From contig NZ_CP004393.1 of assembly GCF_000819565.1 (NCBI RefSeq), forward strand, positions 3,596,001 to 3,660,000: 64,000 nucleotides of DNA. Reading direction: 5' to 3'. Each line of letters starts with the position of its first letter. Position 1 is the first letter of the stretch. This document shows, one piece after another, positions 28,690-37,863 of the stretch. The position numbers and the translations under genes are program-made. A model generated the notes under the pieces. It worked only from the letters and a program-made list of their open reading frames with translations, was not told the origin of the DNA and did not search any database. The DNA comes from Celeribacter indicus (GTDB lineage: Bacteria; Pseudomonadota; Alphaproteobacteria; Rhodobacterales; Rhodobacteraceae).

Positions 28690-30408
28690 ATGGCACGCAC
28701 GCTCATCACCTCGGCCCTGCCCTATATCAACGGCATCAAGCATCTCGGCAATCTGGTCGGTTCCCAGCTTCCGGCCGATCTCTATGCGCGCTACCGCCGG
28801 GCGCGGGGCGACGAGGTGCTGTTCCTCTGCGCCACCGACGAACACGGCACGCCCGCCGAGATCGCCGCGCAGAAGGCCGGCAAGCCCGTCGCGGAATATT
28901 GCGCCGAGATGCACAAGGTCCAGGCGGAGATCGCCGCGGGCTTCCGCCTCTCCTTCGACCATTTCGGCCGCTCCTCCTCGCCGCAGAACCACCGGCTGAC
29001 CCAGCATTTCGCCCGGCGCCTCGGCGAGGAAGGGCTGATCGAGGCGGTGGAGGAGACCCAGATCTATTCCGAGACGGACGGCCGCTTCCTGCCCGACCGC
29101 TATATCGAGGGCACCTGCCCGAATTGCGGCTATGACGGCGCCCGCGGCGACCAGTGCGACAATTGCACGAAACAGCTCGACCCGACCGACCTCATCAACC
29201 CGCATTCGACGATCTCCGGCGCGACGGATCTCGAGGAACGGGTCACGAAACACCTCTATCTCCGGCAGTCGAAGATGCGCGACGCGCTCAACGACTGGAT
29301 CGAGACCAAGATCGACTGGCCGGTGCTCACCACCTCCATCGCGAAGAAATGGCTCCACGACGGCGACGGCCTCCAGGATCGCGGCATCACGCGCGACCTG
29401 TCCTGGGGGGTGCCGGTGCAATTCGAGGGCGCGCCCTGGGAAGGCATGGACGGCAAGGTGTTCTACGTCTGGTTCGACGCCCCTGTGGAATACATCGCCT
29501 GCGGCGCGGAATGGGCGGCGAAACAAGGGCTTGGGGAAGAGGACTGGGAGCGCTGGTGGCGGACCGACAAGGGCGCCGACGATGTTCGATATGTGGAATT
29601 CATGGGCAAGGACAACGTGCCCTTCCACACCCTCTCCTTCCCGGTCACCCTGCTGGGCTCCGGCGAGCCGTGGAAGATGGTCGACTACATCAAATCCTTC
29701 AACTACCTCAACTACGACGGCGGACAATTCTCCACCTCGCGCGGGCGCGGCGTGTTCATGGACCAGGCCCTCTCCATCCTGCCCGCGGATTACTGGCGCT
29801 GGTGGCTGCTCTCCCACGCGCCGGAAAATTCCGATGCCGAATTCACCTGGGAAAACTTCCAGGCCTCGGTGAACAAGGACCTTGCCGACGTGCTCGGGAA
29901 TTTCGTCTCCCGCATCACCAAATTCTGCCGCTCGAAATTCTCCGAGGCGGTGCCGGAGGGCGGCGCCCATGGCGAGCAGGAGACGGCGCTGATTGCCGAT
30001 CTGACGGAAAAGGTCAGGGAATATCAATCGCATATGGATGCGATCGAGGTCCGCAAGGGTGCCGCGGCGCTGCGCGCGATCTGGGTGGCCGGCAACGAAT
30101 ACATGCAGTCGGCCGCACCCTGGGCGACGTTCAAGGAAGACCCGGAAAAGGCCGCGGCACAGGTCCGGCTCGGGCTCAATCTCATCGCGCTCTACGCCCG
30201 CCTCTCCGCGCCCTTCCTCCCCGACACGGCAGGAAAGCTCCAGACCGCCCTCGGCCTCGACAGCCTCGACTGGCCGGAGGATGTCGCCACCGCGCTCGAA
30301 GCCCTGGCGCCGGGGCGGGAATTCGTCGTGCCCGACAACCTCTTCACCAAGATCACAGACGAGCAGCGCGAGGACTGGCAGAACCGCTTCGCCGGCCGGC
30401 GCGCCTGA
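28690..30408 (+). CDS. metG: Methionine--tRNA ligase
   Basis: 572-residue class I synthetase. The HIGH-like motif is in [13 protein letters not shown], the zinc knuckle is [17 protein letters not shown], and the KMSKS-like loop reads STSRGRG, as in other alphaproteobacterial MetG proteins with one CPxC knuckle. [11 protein letters not shown] and the anticodon-binding helical domain follow. No C-terminal EMAP domain, so it ends as a shorter monomer-type enzyme. Full length. Confidence 0.96.
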   Translation: MARTLITSALPYINGIKHLGNLVGSQLPADLYARYRRARGDEVLFLCATDEHGTPAEIAAQKAGKPVAEYCAEMHKVQAEIAAGFRLSFDHFGRSSSPQNHRLTQHFARRLGEEGLIEAVEETQIYSETDGRFLPDRYIEGTCPNCGYDGARGDQCDNCTKQLDPTDLINPHSTISGATDLEERVTKHLYLRQSKMRDALNDWIETKIDWPVLTTSIAKKWLHDGDGLQDRGITRDLSWGVPVQFEGAPWEGMDGKVFYVWFDAPVEYIACGAEWAAKQGLGEEDWERWWRTDKGADDVRYVEFMGKDNVPFHTLSFPVTLLGSGEPWKMVDYIKSFNYLNYDGGQFSTSRGRGVFMDQALSILPADYWRWWLLSHAPENSDAEFTWENFQASVNKDLADVLGNFVSRITKFCRSKFSEAVPEGGAHGEQETALIADLTEKVREYQSHMDAIEVRKGAAALRAIWVAGNEYMQSAAPWATFKEDPEKAAAQVRLGLNLIALYARLSAPFLPDTAGKLQTALGLDSLDWPEDVATALEALAPGREFVVPDNLFTKITDEQREDWQNRFAGRRA

Positions 30409-30590
30409 GGCGGCATAGCCGGGAATGTTCGAAACGTGACGGAACCTGCTCCGGCGGGGCCGTCCCCCGCCTGCCGGACCTGCGTCGGATATGCGTCGGC
30501 CTTCCGTCGGGCAGGCCACGAAGCCGTGACTGGCCGCCCCGGCCTGCGGCGCTAGATCACCGCCGGACCGAGACAGCGACGGAGACCCCG

Positions 30591-30938
30591 ATGAAATCCC
30601 TTTTCCTCTGCCTCGTCCTTGCCCTGCCCGGCACCGCGCTCGCCCCTGCGGCCATGGCGGCGAGCTTCGACTGCGACCTTCCCGACCTCGCGCCCGACGA
30701 ACAGGTGATCTGCGACACGCGCGAGCTCAACGACGCGGATGTGCGGATGGTGACGACCTTCGATTTTCTCACCGGCCTCTTCGCCATGGGCATGCGGGGC
30801 AGCATCCAGGACAGCCAGATTGCCTGGCTGAAACAGCGCCAGGCCTGCGGCGCGGACGCCGCCTGCATCCGCGACGCCTACGACCGCCGCCAGAAGGCGC
30901 TCGAGGAGATCTATCAGGGAATCGACCGCCCGCTGTGA
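30591..30938 (+). CDS. Secreted protein, LprI-like/lysozyme-inhibitor-related
   Basis: 115 residues. MKSLFLCLVLALPGTALAPAAMAAS is a signal peptide. The mature domain FDCDLPDLAPDEQVICDTRELNDADVRM, then QIAWLKQRQACGADAACIRDAYDRRQKALEEI (split at 30810-30920) matches the pattern of the LprI N-terminal domain: a Cys-bearing helix, WLxxR..C, and CL/CIxxxYxxRxxxL. Family members inhibit lysozyme or are uncharacterised. GGAG lies 7 bp upstream of the ATG. Confidence 0.7.
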   Translation: MKSLFLCLVLALPGTALAPAAMAASFDCDLPDLAPDEQVICDTRELNDADVRMVTTFDFLTGLFAMGMRGSIQDSQIAWLKQRQACGADAACIRDAYDRRQKALEEIYQGIDRPL

Positions 30939-31052
30939 AGGCCGCGCGCCGGACAAGGGCGGGCGTCTTCCTTGCGGCGGGATCTGCGGAACGGAGCGGC
31001 CGTTCCCCCCTGACGGCTTTGCAGAGATCACGGCACAGGCTACTGTTTCGGA

Positions 31053-31991
31053 ATGAATAGCGCCATCTCACACTCCTTTTCGTGGTTCCAAGCCAGTTGG
31101 TTGCCGAACAAGCCTCTCCCTCCGCGGGGGAAGGCCGTCGGGCTTGCAGGCGGGGCTGTGCTGTTCTGGTCGACCTGGCCAACGCTTGCGACGGTCGCGG
31201 GGGCTGCGCCGCCATTTCTGGTTTTCGGTCTGGCCTCTGCCATTGGGTTCGTGATCGCATTTCTGATTTCTGCTGCCCAGGGTCATGCGCGCGCTTTTGT
31301 GCGGACAAGCCCCGGAACCATGGCGTTCGTCGCCACCGCCTTGCTTGTGAACAACGTGCTTTACCTGATGGCGATGCCGCGTATCGGACCAGCCGAAGCG
31401 AACGTTGTCGCATATCTCTGGCCGGTCATGTTGGTGACGATCTTGTCGGTCACCAGGGGTGAAAGGCTGTCGTTCCTCGCGAAGACAGGCATTTGCCTCG
31501 GGTTTCTTGGCGCAGCACTCGCGATTGGTCCGACTTTCGAGCACGGCTTCGACGAGTTCGGCATCCTCCTGGCGTTCCTCAGCGGGCTTACTTTCGCAGT
31601 CTACGCGGCAATCAGATCGGCTGCGAAAGGCACTGGTGAGGTCATCGGCCCGTCGATGGGCATTCTGGCGGTGATGGCGCTGTTGGCACATTGCATGTTT
31701 GAAGAGCGAACGACGCTGTCGGCGGTGCAGTGGTTCGCGGTCGCGGGCATTGGGATCGCCCCGTTGACCCTGTCGAACGTCCTTTGGGACAAGGCAACCA
31801 GGACCGGCTTCGCCTCGACCATTTCCGGCATCGCCTATCTGACCCCGGTGGGATCAATCGCCCTGTTGGCACTCTTCGGCGTGGCGACTGTCAGTTGGGG
31901 AGCATTGCTGGGAGCGCTCTTGGTCGTGATCGGTGCGGTCGCGGCATCTGGCCTGTTGGCGAAACGGGCGAAGCCGCCCCGTGGGGAATAG
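31053..31991 (+). CDS. DMT-superfamily (EamA) transporter
   Basis: 312 residues with ten hydrophobic segments in two EamA repeats; the second repeat carries NVLWDKATRTGFASTISGIAYLTPVGSIALLALF (31770-31880), typical of EamA exporters of amino acids or metabolites. Base composition is visibly lower in GC than the genes to its left, which suggests transfer. It lies between core genes and a transposon-end-like sequence at about 32,146-32,207, so it may be cargo left by an earlier element. Substrate unknown. Confidence 0.85.
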   Translation: MNSAISHSFSWFQASWLPNKPLPPRGKAVGLAGGAVLFWSTWPTLATVAGAAPPFLVFGLASAIGFVIAFLISAAQGHARAFVRTSPGTMAFVATALLVNNVLYLMAMPRIGPAEANVVAYLWPVMLVTILSVTRGERLSFLAKTGICLGFLGAALAIGPTFEHGFDEFGILLAFLSGLTFAVYAAIRSAAKGTGEVIGPSMGILAVMALLAHCMFEERTTLSAVQWFAVAGIGIAPLTLSNVLWDKATRTGFASTISGIAYLTPVGSIALLALFGVATVSWGALLGALLVVIGAVAASGLLAKRAKPPRGE

Positions 31992-32145
31992 CTGACCTTC
32001 GCCATGTCCCGGTGAATGCGCATTTTCACCCCCGAACCGGCTTCCGCGGCATGGACCACCGAAGTCGGCTTTCTGCGGGCCCCGCCGTGTCTGCGCCATC
32101 CGGGGAAGACATCTTTGGCCCGAGTGTCCCGGATCATCACGGAGA

Positions 32146-32207
32146 GCCCCCCGACAGGGGCGTGCATGAACACCGCGAACGGGCACGCTTGTGCCGGATT
32201 GGCTGAC
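32146..32207. repeat. Degenerate second transposon right end, outside the current element
   Basis: This stretch aligns in the same orientation with the right terminus of the element (51,950-52,012). GACAGGGG, GTGCATGAA, ACCGC, then a changed CGCTTGTG in place of AGCTTATG, ATTGG and CTGAC occur in the same order. GTGCATGAA (32,162) and the GCACGCTTGTG copy begin about 21 bp apart, the same spacing as in the intact right end. It reads as the decayed right end of an earlier related insertion at the same tRNA site. Inference from alignment by eye. Confidence 0.55.
32202..32207. repeat. Target-site duplication, left copy (GCTGAC)
   Basis: GCTGAC touches the left inverted repeat and recurs directly after the right inverted repeat at 52,007-52,012. 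Tn7-like transposition gives 5-bp duplications, so either five of these six bases are the duplication and one is chance, or this family makes 6 bp. Confidence 0.7.
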
Positions 32208-32231
32208 TGCCAATGTACCATAAGTTTGCAC
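32208..32231. repeat. Left terminal inverted repeat with first TnsB-site motif
   Basis: The terminus reads TGCCAATGTACC then ATAAGTTTGCAC. It matches the reverse complement of 51,983-52,006 at 22 of 24 positions. The inner part CATAAGTTTGCAC is the first copy of a motif repeated further inside the end. Confidence 0.85.
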
Positions 32232-32314
32232 ACCCAGATGATTCGGCGGCTGTATTCTACATGAATATGTTATGTATTTCAGTTGCTTATCGTAGTGCGC
32301 TCTTCACCGCAAGG

Positions 32315-32348
32315 CATAAGCATGCACAGCAGACACATAAGCATGCAC
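32315..32348. repeat. Two internal TnsB-type binding-site repeats, left end
   Basis: CATAAGCATGCAC occurs at 32,315-32,327 and again at 32,336-32,348, starting 21 bp apart. It matches CATAAGTTTGCAC of the terminal repeat at 11 of 13 positions. Repeated sites in each end are a hallmark of Tn7-family transposase binding. The binding itself is inferred. Confidence 0.7.
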
Positions 32349-32358
32349 GGTTGCGGTC

Positions 32359-32384
32359 AAAAAAAGGGCCCGCAATGCGAGCCC
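32359..32384 (-). terminator. Rho-independent terminator after tnsC
   Basis: On the minus strand GGGCTCGC, a short loop and GCGGGCCC (one G-U pair) are followed by seven T. It lies about 30 bp beyond the tnsC stop and closes the tnsABC operon before the transposon end. Confidence 0.85.
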
Positions 32385-32414
32385 TGAAACGTCCATACCG
32401 GTATTGGCCAGCCG

Positions 32415-33434
32415 CTATTCGTCCAGCACCATCTCCATGAGCTTGTCGCCGTCGATCATGTCGCGATAGCCGGGCGCGGTGAAAGGGCACAAGCCCTGAG
32501 GCAGGCGGGAGTTCTGGGCGTAGGCCTCGGAGAACATTTTGACCGTGGCGGTCTTCTGGCTGCGAAGTCTGCACAAGCCAAAGGCGCGGATCAGCAGCTC
32601 GATGACGAGGCCCCACCTGGAAACGCAGGCAAAATCGAGGCGCTGCAGAAAATCGACATCAACGAGGTCGTAGACATCGATATCCGCGCGTTCGGCATAG
32701 GTGTAGACGAGCTTGTTCAGTTCGATCATGTCCGGGTCCCTTGTCGGATCAGCGAACCTGCCCAAGTGGATCTCATCGAAATGAATGTGGGAGAGGAGAT
32801 GGGCGATCTGCTCTTCAGAGTTTACATGGCTGGCCAAGACCGGCACGCCTGACAGGATGAGCATCAATGGCCATTCCGGTTCCTTCATCAGCGCCTTGAA
32901 GCGGTCGCGGAGCTTTGCATTGGAAATTTCGCCAGAAGTAAAGGCGTGTTGGCATTCGTCATAGTAGAGGCCGATGACGCCCTGTTCGCGGCATTGGTGG
33001 CGAACCATGTTCCAGAGTTCACCTTGGGTGCGCCGGGGGTTCGCGGGGTAGCCGAGAGCTTCGAGCGTCTTGTGACCCAGATCCTTCCAGCTGATCGACC
33101 CGTCAAGCTTGCAGTAGATGAACTTACCCGGCTTCCCATTGGGCATCGCGGTCATGCTGGCGTTGAATTTCTCCACAAGCCGGACGGTCTCCGAGGTCTT
33201 GCCGACCCGCGATTCCCCAGTCACCAGCAAGCCGCGTGCTTCGAAATGCCCGCCGATGGAGGCCTTGACGTAGTAGTCGTGCAGGCAGTTTTCGAAAGCT
33301 TCGCGGAGCTTTGCCGCGCGCGGGAAGGTATAGTGCCCACGCTGCAGAGCAACCGATGCGTTGACGCGGTTCTGGTCGATGAAACCCATGGGTATCCTTG
33401 AATTGCTGGACGTCGTTGAGGTGGCGGTAGTCAC
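32415..33434 (-). CDS. tnsC: TnsC-like AAA+ ATPase (TniB family), transposition regulator
   Basis: 339 residues. Walker A GESRVGKT (73-80), Walker B LYYDE (156-160), and a sensor-like LILSGVPVL follow in the order of TniB/TnsC. TnsC-type ATPases form filaments on target DNA and link the target selector (TniQ) to the transposase. ATG at 33,434 overlaps the tnsB stop by ATGA. The stop is about 200 bp from the left transposon end, with a terminator between. Confidence 0.9.
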   Translation of the reverse strand: MTTATSTTSSNSRIPMGFIDQNRVNASVALQRGHYTFPRAAKLREAFENCLHDYYVKASIGGHFEARGLLVTGESRVGKTSETVRLVEKFNASMTAMPNGKPGKFIYCKLDGSISWKDLGHKTLEALGYPANPRRTQGELWNMVRHQCREQGVIGLYYDECQHAFTSGEISNAKLRDRFKALMKEPEWPLMLILSGVPVLASHVNSEEQIAHLLSHIHFDEIHLGRFADPTRDPDMIELNKLVYTYAERADIDVYDLVDVDFLQRLDFACVSRWGLVIELLIRAFGLCRLRSQKTATVKMFSEAYAQNSRLPQGLCPFTAPGYRDMIDGDKLMEMVLDE

Positions 33435-35704
33435 GAGAGCTCGCCCTTCTGGGCGGGGCGGCCGAGCCTGACAGGGGTTTCCGAAGGCGGGTTCTCCGCC
33501 TTGGGCTTCGATTTCCTGGTTGGTATTGCTGGCGTAGAGGACGGCTCCGCAGGCTCGTGGTCGATGAGGCTTGCTCCGCCGAGAGGAAGGATCCCCGGGC
33601 CCGAGATCGCGGTGGCCAGGGTACCTGGGGCGACCGTGTCGAGCGGCACGTGCGTGGTGACCAGCCGAGATGCGGCAAACAGGCTCTTGGCCTTCTTGCA
33701 GGTTTCGGCCTGAGTGACATAGCTCCTCGGCAAACGCCGCTCGACGCCGATTTTCTTGAGCTGATCATGCCTCTCGAGGCGAACCTTTGCGATCCGGTCT
33801 TCGTAGAGTGTTGTCACCTCGGGGTTTTCACGCCGGTAGTGCGTCATCAGCTCCAGGAATTCGGATGCGGTCAGATCGGCGAAGACGGTCGTCTGTAGTG
33901 CAAGCTTGTATGTCTTTGGATCACGCGGGATCACTGCGGTCGCAAAGCTCAGATCGTCCGGATCGATATAAACGGTGACCTTGCCCTTGTGGTGTTCGCG
34001 GGCGGCCTGGAATTCGTCTGACGCATAGAAGAGGCCTTCAAGCACCCGCACACCCTCATCGTTGGGCTGCAACTTGAATGGCCAGCCCAAGTGGACGCGA
34101 CGGAGATCTTCATCCAAAAGACGAAATGTCTCCCTGGTCTCATTCAGTTCTTGATAGACCTCTGCTGGGCGGCGCCCGCTCATACCGACGCCCATGTGTT
34201 TCAGGGACGGGTACTCGTCGATGAAAAACTTGGTCAGGATTTCATAGAGAAGATCGATGTCAAGGACGCCTGATTTTTTGGCGTCATATCCGGGCAGCTC
34301 TCCTGCTTTGCGACCCGTGTAGCCGTGAAGCAGTTTGAACAAGACGGATTCCGTGGTGCCGAACATCCGTTCGGCATACGGCTTGTCTGCCGACGCGTAG
34401 GTCCGCACATCGGTATTCGCCGATGCGATCCCCATGAGCGCGGACTTGACCTCGGCGTTCCGCAGGCCGGTACCGTTGTCGTTGCGCACCATGCCGAGCC
34501 CCATGGCCGGCATAGCCTCGCCCTCGCAACCGTAGATGCGCCTCTCGCGGGTCTTGTCGCGCGTTGCCATCCGCAGCAGCTGCATCGTGGCTTCCGCTTT
34601 TGGCTGGTCGCTGACAACCCAGGCCAGCGGCATGCGTGTTGCGACATCGATCATGACAAGGATGCTGAGGCGGCTGCGGATCTCCTCATCCGCCCATTCC
34701 ATAGCCTTCTTCATATCTTCAGACAGCGTATGCCAATAGCCTTTGGCCTTGGCCGAGGTAATCAGGGAGGCCCGACATTCGTCCATCTCGCAGAATTCGC
34801 CGATCATGAGCGCCCGCACGTCAGAACTGCCGCGGCCCCGCTTGTTGCGCGCGTGGCGCTCGCCCTTCGTCGCGACCATGTATTCGGTCGGCGTGAGCAG
34901 CTCCTTGCGGTGACGAAGAACGGATTGATGGGATGGGACCGGGAGCGCGGGGAGGTCGTTGAGCGCCCGCTGCCGGTTTTCCCTGTTGATCAGTGCTGCA
35001 AGGTAGCCATGCACATTCGCCACCGACGGTCCCTTGAGATCCAAGCCGATCTCCTCCCACGCCTCTGTCATGAGTTCTTTCAGACGCAAGGGCAGACGCG
35101 GTGTCTCGTTGCCTTTCAGGTGGTCAAGTGTTGCCAGCCCAGCGATGACATCATCACCGTCCTGGAGACCCTGATAGATCCCGTAGTATTTCTTCAGCGT
35201 CCGCCCTTTGTAGAGAAACCAGCTCTTCTGCTGGCCGCCCTTCAAGGTGGCCGCCCCCAGATGCACGCGCTCGCCAAAAAAGGCTTCGACGAGTGGACGC
35301 AAGAACTTCCTGTTCGCGGGGTCGTTCAAGGCGCCGATGGAAATCCGGAAGTCCTCATCGCCCTCGACAATGGTCCGGTGGCAATGGAGCTCATCGATCG
35401 CCCTGCATATCGCGTAGTGGAAGCGGCCATAAGTCTGTTGCTCATCGGAGAGTTGAGCCGCGACGCTCAGACCACCCAGCCTGAGCTTGGCACTTCCCTC
35501 CGGCAACAGCTGCGAAGGGGCGAAAGTCACGGCGCCGGATTTCATCAATTCGACGAAGGATGAGAACCCAAGGATACTCATCTGGCCGCCCATCGGGTCC
35601 GCCAGCTCATAGCCTTGCGAACCGACCTTGCGGAGCAGGAGGTCGCGCCCCTGGACCACGATTTCGGTTCCGGCTTCGAAGTTGTAGCGAGGCGCGATCG
35701 TCAT
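33431..35704 (-). CDS. tnsB: TnsB-like DDE transposase (Mu/Tn7 type)
   Basis: 757 residues. N-terminal DNA-binding region, then an RNase H-fold integrase core. Candidate catalytic residues are Asp308 (CEMDECRA), Asp409 (RNDNGTG) and Glu445 (KPYAERMFG), a D-100-D-35-E spacing as expected. After the core comes a Mu-transposase C-terminal beta-barrel (GLFYASDEF, VTVYIDPDDLS) and a Pro/Lys-rich tail. It cuts the 3' ends and joins them to target DNA. ATG at 35,704 overlaps the tnsA stop (ATGA); an in-frame upstream start at 35,728 is less likely. Middle gene of tnsABC. Confidence 0.93.
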   Translation of the reverse strand: MTIAPRYNFEAGTEIVVQGRDLLLRKVGSQGYELADPMGGQMSILGFSSFVELMKSGAVTFAPSQLLPEGSAKLRLGGLSVAAQLSDEQQTYGRFHYAICRAIDELHCHRTIVEGDEDFRISIGALNDPANRKFLRPLVEAFFGERVHLGAATLKGGQQKSWFLYKGRTLKKYYGIYQGLQDGDDVIAGLATLDHLKGNETPRLPLRLKELMTEAWEEIGLDLKGPSVANVHGYLAALINRENRQRALNDLPALPVPSHQSVLRHRKELLTPTEYMVATKGERHARNKRGRGSSDVRALMIGEFCEMDECRASLITSAKAKGYWHTLSEDMKKAMEWADEEIRSRLSILVMIDVATRMPLAWVVSDQPKAEATMQLLRMATRDKTRERRIYGCEGEAMPAMGLGMVRNDNGTGLRNAEVKSALMGIASANTDVRTYASADKPYAERMFGTTESVLFKLLHGYTGRKAGELPGYDAKKSGVLDIDLLYEILTKFFIDEYPSLKHMGVGMSGRRPAEVYQELNETRETFRLLDEDLRRVHLGWPFKLQPNDEGVRVLEGLFYASDEFQAAREHHKGKVTVYIDPDDLSFATAVIPRDPKTYKLALQTTVFADLTASEFLELMTHYRRENPEVTTLYEDRIAKVRLERHDQLKKIGVERRLPRSYVTQAETCKKAKSLFAASRLVTTHVPLDTVAPGTLATAISGPGILPLGGASLIDHEPAEPSSTPAIPTRKSKPKAENPPSETPVRLGRPAQKGELS

Positions 35705-36453
35705 GACGCAACCTCGACGCGCGACCACTCCGCGATCACATGATCGAGGTTCGCACGCAGGGCGCCACGCGCGATCAGGCGGTAGCAGGATTTAAAGACC
35801 GTCTTCTGCGGCAAATCGAGCAGCGGAAAAAGATCACGCCTCAGCCAGAGCGAACGATGGTTGCAGGCGGTCCAGAGCACGATGTCGTCGATTTCCGGAT
35901 CGGGTGTCTGGATGGCCTCATGCAGCCGGAACAGGTTCTCCCGTCGCTGCCGCGAATAGCGGCCAGCATCGACGATGATCATGCTATCTGCAGCGCGCGA
36001 GGGTGTCGCCGCTTGGATCGCTTCGATATCGCGCCGCGTCCGAGGCTTTTGCAGGCTGTCGGAGTTGCGAACGAAGATGAGCGTGCGCCGTCCATCCACG
36101 AAAGTGGCAAGCAAGTCATGCGTATAGCTCGGACCTTTGCGGTCACCAGGACGCAGATAGACCTTCAGCGGCTGGAATTGCAGATCATAGAGGAGAGGCG
36201 AGAGCAGCAGCTCGTGGGCGACGGCGGCTTCCGCTGCACTCTCGGCAATGCCGGACTTGGGCTGGAAGTCATTCGCGATGGTCCGGTAGGTCATCCACAC
36301 CCGATGCGAGCTCGAGCTCCGGAAGCCGGGATTGCGAACGCCGGTGAAAGGCAGGACACCGTGGATCCGCCCGAGTTTGATCTTGGACTGCCTGGGCAGC
36401 TTCGCCGGCGAATAGTTCCAGCTGTCATGATCAATAGTCTGATCGGCAGACAT
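35701..36453 (-). CDS. tnsA: TnsA-like endonuclease subunit, catalytic lysine apparently replaced
   Basis: 250 residues. AESAAEAAVAHELLLSPLLYDLQFQPLKVYL matches the helix-and-strand start of the TnsA nuclease fold, and SYTHDLLATFVDGRRTLIFVR matches the second acidic motif and the third strand (segments at 36,250-36,060 on the minus strand). In Tn7 TnsA the third strand ends Q-V-K with essential Lys; here the aligned residues are F-V-R. The 5'-strand cut may therefore be weak or lost, or the motif may have shifted. GGAG precedes ATG 36,453. TnsA is followed by tnsB with a 4-bp overlap. Confidence 0.8.
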   Translation of the reverse strand: MSADQTIDHDSWNYSPAKLPRQSKIKLGRIHGVLPFTGVRNPGFRSSSSHRVWMTYRTIANDFQPKSGIAESAAEAAVAHELLLSPLLYDLQFQPLKVYLRPGDRKGPSYTHDLLATFVDGRRTLIFVRNSDSLQKPRTRRDIEAIQAATPSRAADSMIIVDAGRYSRQRRENLFRLHEAIQTPDPEIDDIVLWTACNHRSLWLRRDLFPLLDLPQKTVFKSCYRLIARGALRANLDHVIAEWSRVEVAS

Positions 36454-36765
36454 GACTTCTCCGTTCCCGGAACAGCGTTGCGCCGGGTGCATTTTTGTTT
36501 CTTTTCAAGAGGACATGCCACTCTTGCCACGCTCAACCGCTATCGGTAGCGTGACAGATGTGATGATGCGGCAGTACCTCTGCTTCTGGTGCCCGGTCTG
36601 GGCGAAATTCCGTCCTGCCCCACCCGGTAGCGCTTGGGTGGGCCATGCGCTTATTTTCCGCGAAGTCGGCGAAAATCCCAATTGAAAACGGGTCGCCAAG
36701 TCTTCATGAATGTGGAAAACTCACTTAACCATATGATTTTTAATGATTAATCTGATCCGCTCGGG
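36454..36765. other. Intergenic leader of the tnsABC operon
   Basis: 312 bp without a convincing gene. The part at about 36,690-36,760 is very AT-rich and is the likeliest promoter for minus-strand tnsABC, although it could instead be the tail of the ATPase gene above. The block TTGGCGACCC (read on the minus strand near 36,690) also occurs at the tRNA-Arg 3' end beside the right terminus. That may be chance. Confidence 0.35.
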
Positions 36766-37863
36766 TCAATGGAGCATCGGCCGGCCCTGTTGGTCCAAGC
36801 CCAGCTCCAGCATCCGTTTGACAGTCCGGATGTTGATCTGATGGCCTGCCTCGAACGCCTCAGCCAGCGCGGTCGTGATGGCCGCAATGATGAGCGGGGA
36901 AAGCTGCCGCTTCTCGGCCTCACGCAGGACAAGGTCATTGATCTGCCCCGGCGTGGGTGAGGGCACGCTGACGACGCGGATCCGCGACAGGAGCGGTTCC
37001 GGCAGGCCGCGCAGGCTATTGGACGTGAAGACCCAGTTGACGAAAGACATATCGAACTGGTGCTGGAAGTATGGACAGGTCCACCGACTTGCTGTCAGGT
37101 CTTCAAGCAGCGGTAGGAGGGCATTCGGTAGGCTGAAAGCCCGGCCCTTGTCAGACCTAGGCGTGCCGGATTTTTCTATTTCGTCAATAATGACAAGCCG
37201 ATTAGCAACCTGCCGCATCAGCATCAGGCTCACAAGCCGGCCGGGGCCGGCATTTGCCCAGCCGCGTTGGCTTCCTATCAGTCCGAAACTGGCATTCTCG
37301 CCTGTGGCGTCGAGGGTCATGTCCGGCGTTTCCAGCAGCTGCGCAAGACGACGTGCCCATGCGCTTTTGCCAATGCCAGGCGGGCCATCGAGAAGAATCG
37401 GCGCAAATTGAGCACCGGGCCTGCCACTTGCGCGATGATGGTGGAGGCTGCGCCATACATGTGTCGTCGCCTCTGCGACCCATGGGAACTCCGTATGAAG
37501 CGCCGCGGCGATCTCGTCGATATGATGCGCAGAGCGCAGGTCGAAGATTTCGGCGCCATCGCGACAGCCCTGCAGCATGGCACGGTCTTCTCGCGACAGG
37601 CGCGTTGGCTCGACCTCCTTCAGATGGTGGCGGTGGATCTTCTGCGCCCACCGCCTGATCCGGATCTCGAGCGCTTTCGGGAGTTCATTCTGCGGGTAGC
37701 GCCATAGTTCATTGTGGGCGGCGCGCTCTTCCTGGGGGATGCCATCGGAAATCTGCCGCTTGTCCTGCAAGGCGGTGTAGAATTCCTTGAGACGCTTGAT
37801 GATGGCGGCCTCGTCGAGTGCCGGATCGAGCTGTTTGCTCAGGATGAAGCGGATTTTGGGCAT
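36766..37863 (-). CDS. Lon-type AAA+ ATPase without protease domain, transposon-borne
   Basis: 365 residues. The N-terminal 150 residues are helical and charged. The AAA+ module has Walker A GPPGIGKS (160-167), Walker B LVIIDE (223-228), a sensor region VNWVFTSNSLRGLPEPLLSRIR with the Arg finger, and a C-terminal lid. The GQ...GPGRLVSLM pattern resembles the Lon ATPase domain, but no Ser-Lys protease domain follows. It lies upstream of tnsA on the same strand, separated by about 310 bp. It is not part of known tnsABCDE sets. It could be an accessory of transposition, a defence component, or a regulator. Role unknown. Confidence 0.75.
   Translation of the reverse strand: MPKIRFILSKQLDPALDEAAIIKRLKEFYTALQDKRQISDGIPQEERAAHNELWRYPQNELPKALEIRIRRWAQKIHRHHLKEVEPTRLSREDRAMLQGCRDGAEIFDLRSAHHIDEIAAALHTEFPWVAEATTHVWRSLHHHRASGRPGAQFAPILLDGPPGIGKSAWARRLAQLLETPDMTLDATGENASFGLIGSQRGWANAGPGRLVSLMLMRQVANRLVIIDEIEKSGTPRSDKGRAFSLPNALLPLLEDLTASRWTCPYFQHQFDMSFVNWVFTSNSLRGLPEPLLSRIRVVSVPSPTPGQINDLVLREAEKRQLSPLIIAAITTALAEAFEAGHQINIRTVKRMLELGLDQQGRPMLH

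Noticed and set aside
31835-32233. 132-codon minus-strand frame across the transposon left boundary
   Set aside because: It crosses the transposon terminus and overlaps the EamA gene; no family or ribosome site was seen.
36680-36700. TTGGCGACCC near tnsA matching the tRNA-Arg 3' end as a possible target-derived guide
   Set aside because: A 10-base match is expected by chance fairly often in 64 kb, and no guide-RNA structure surrounds it.
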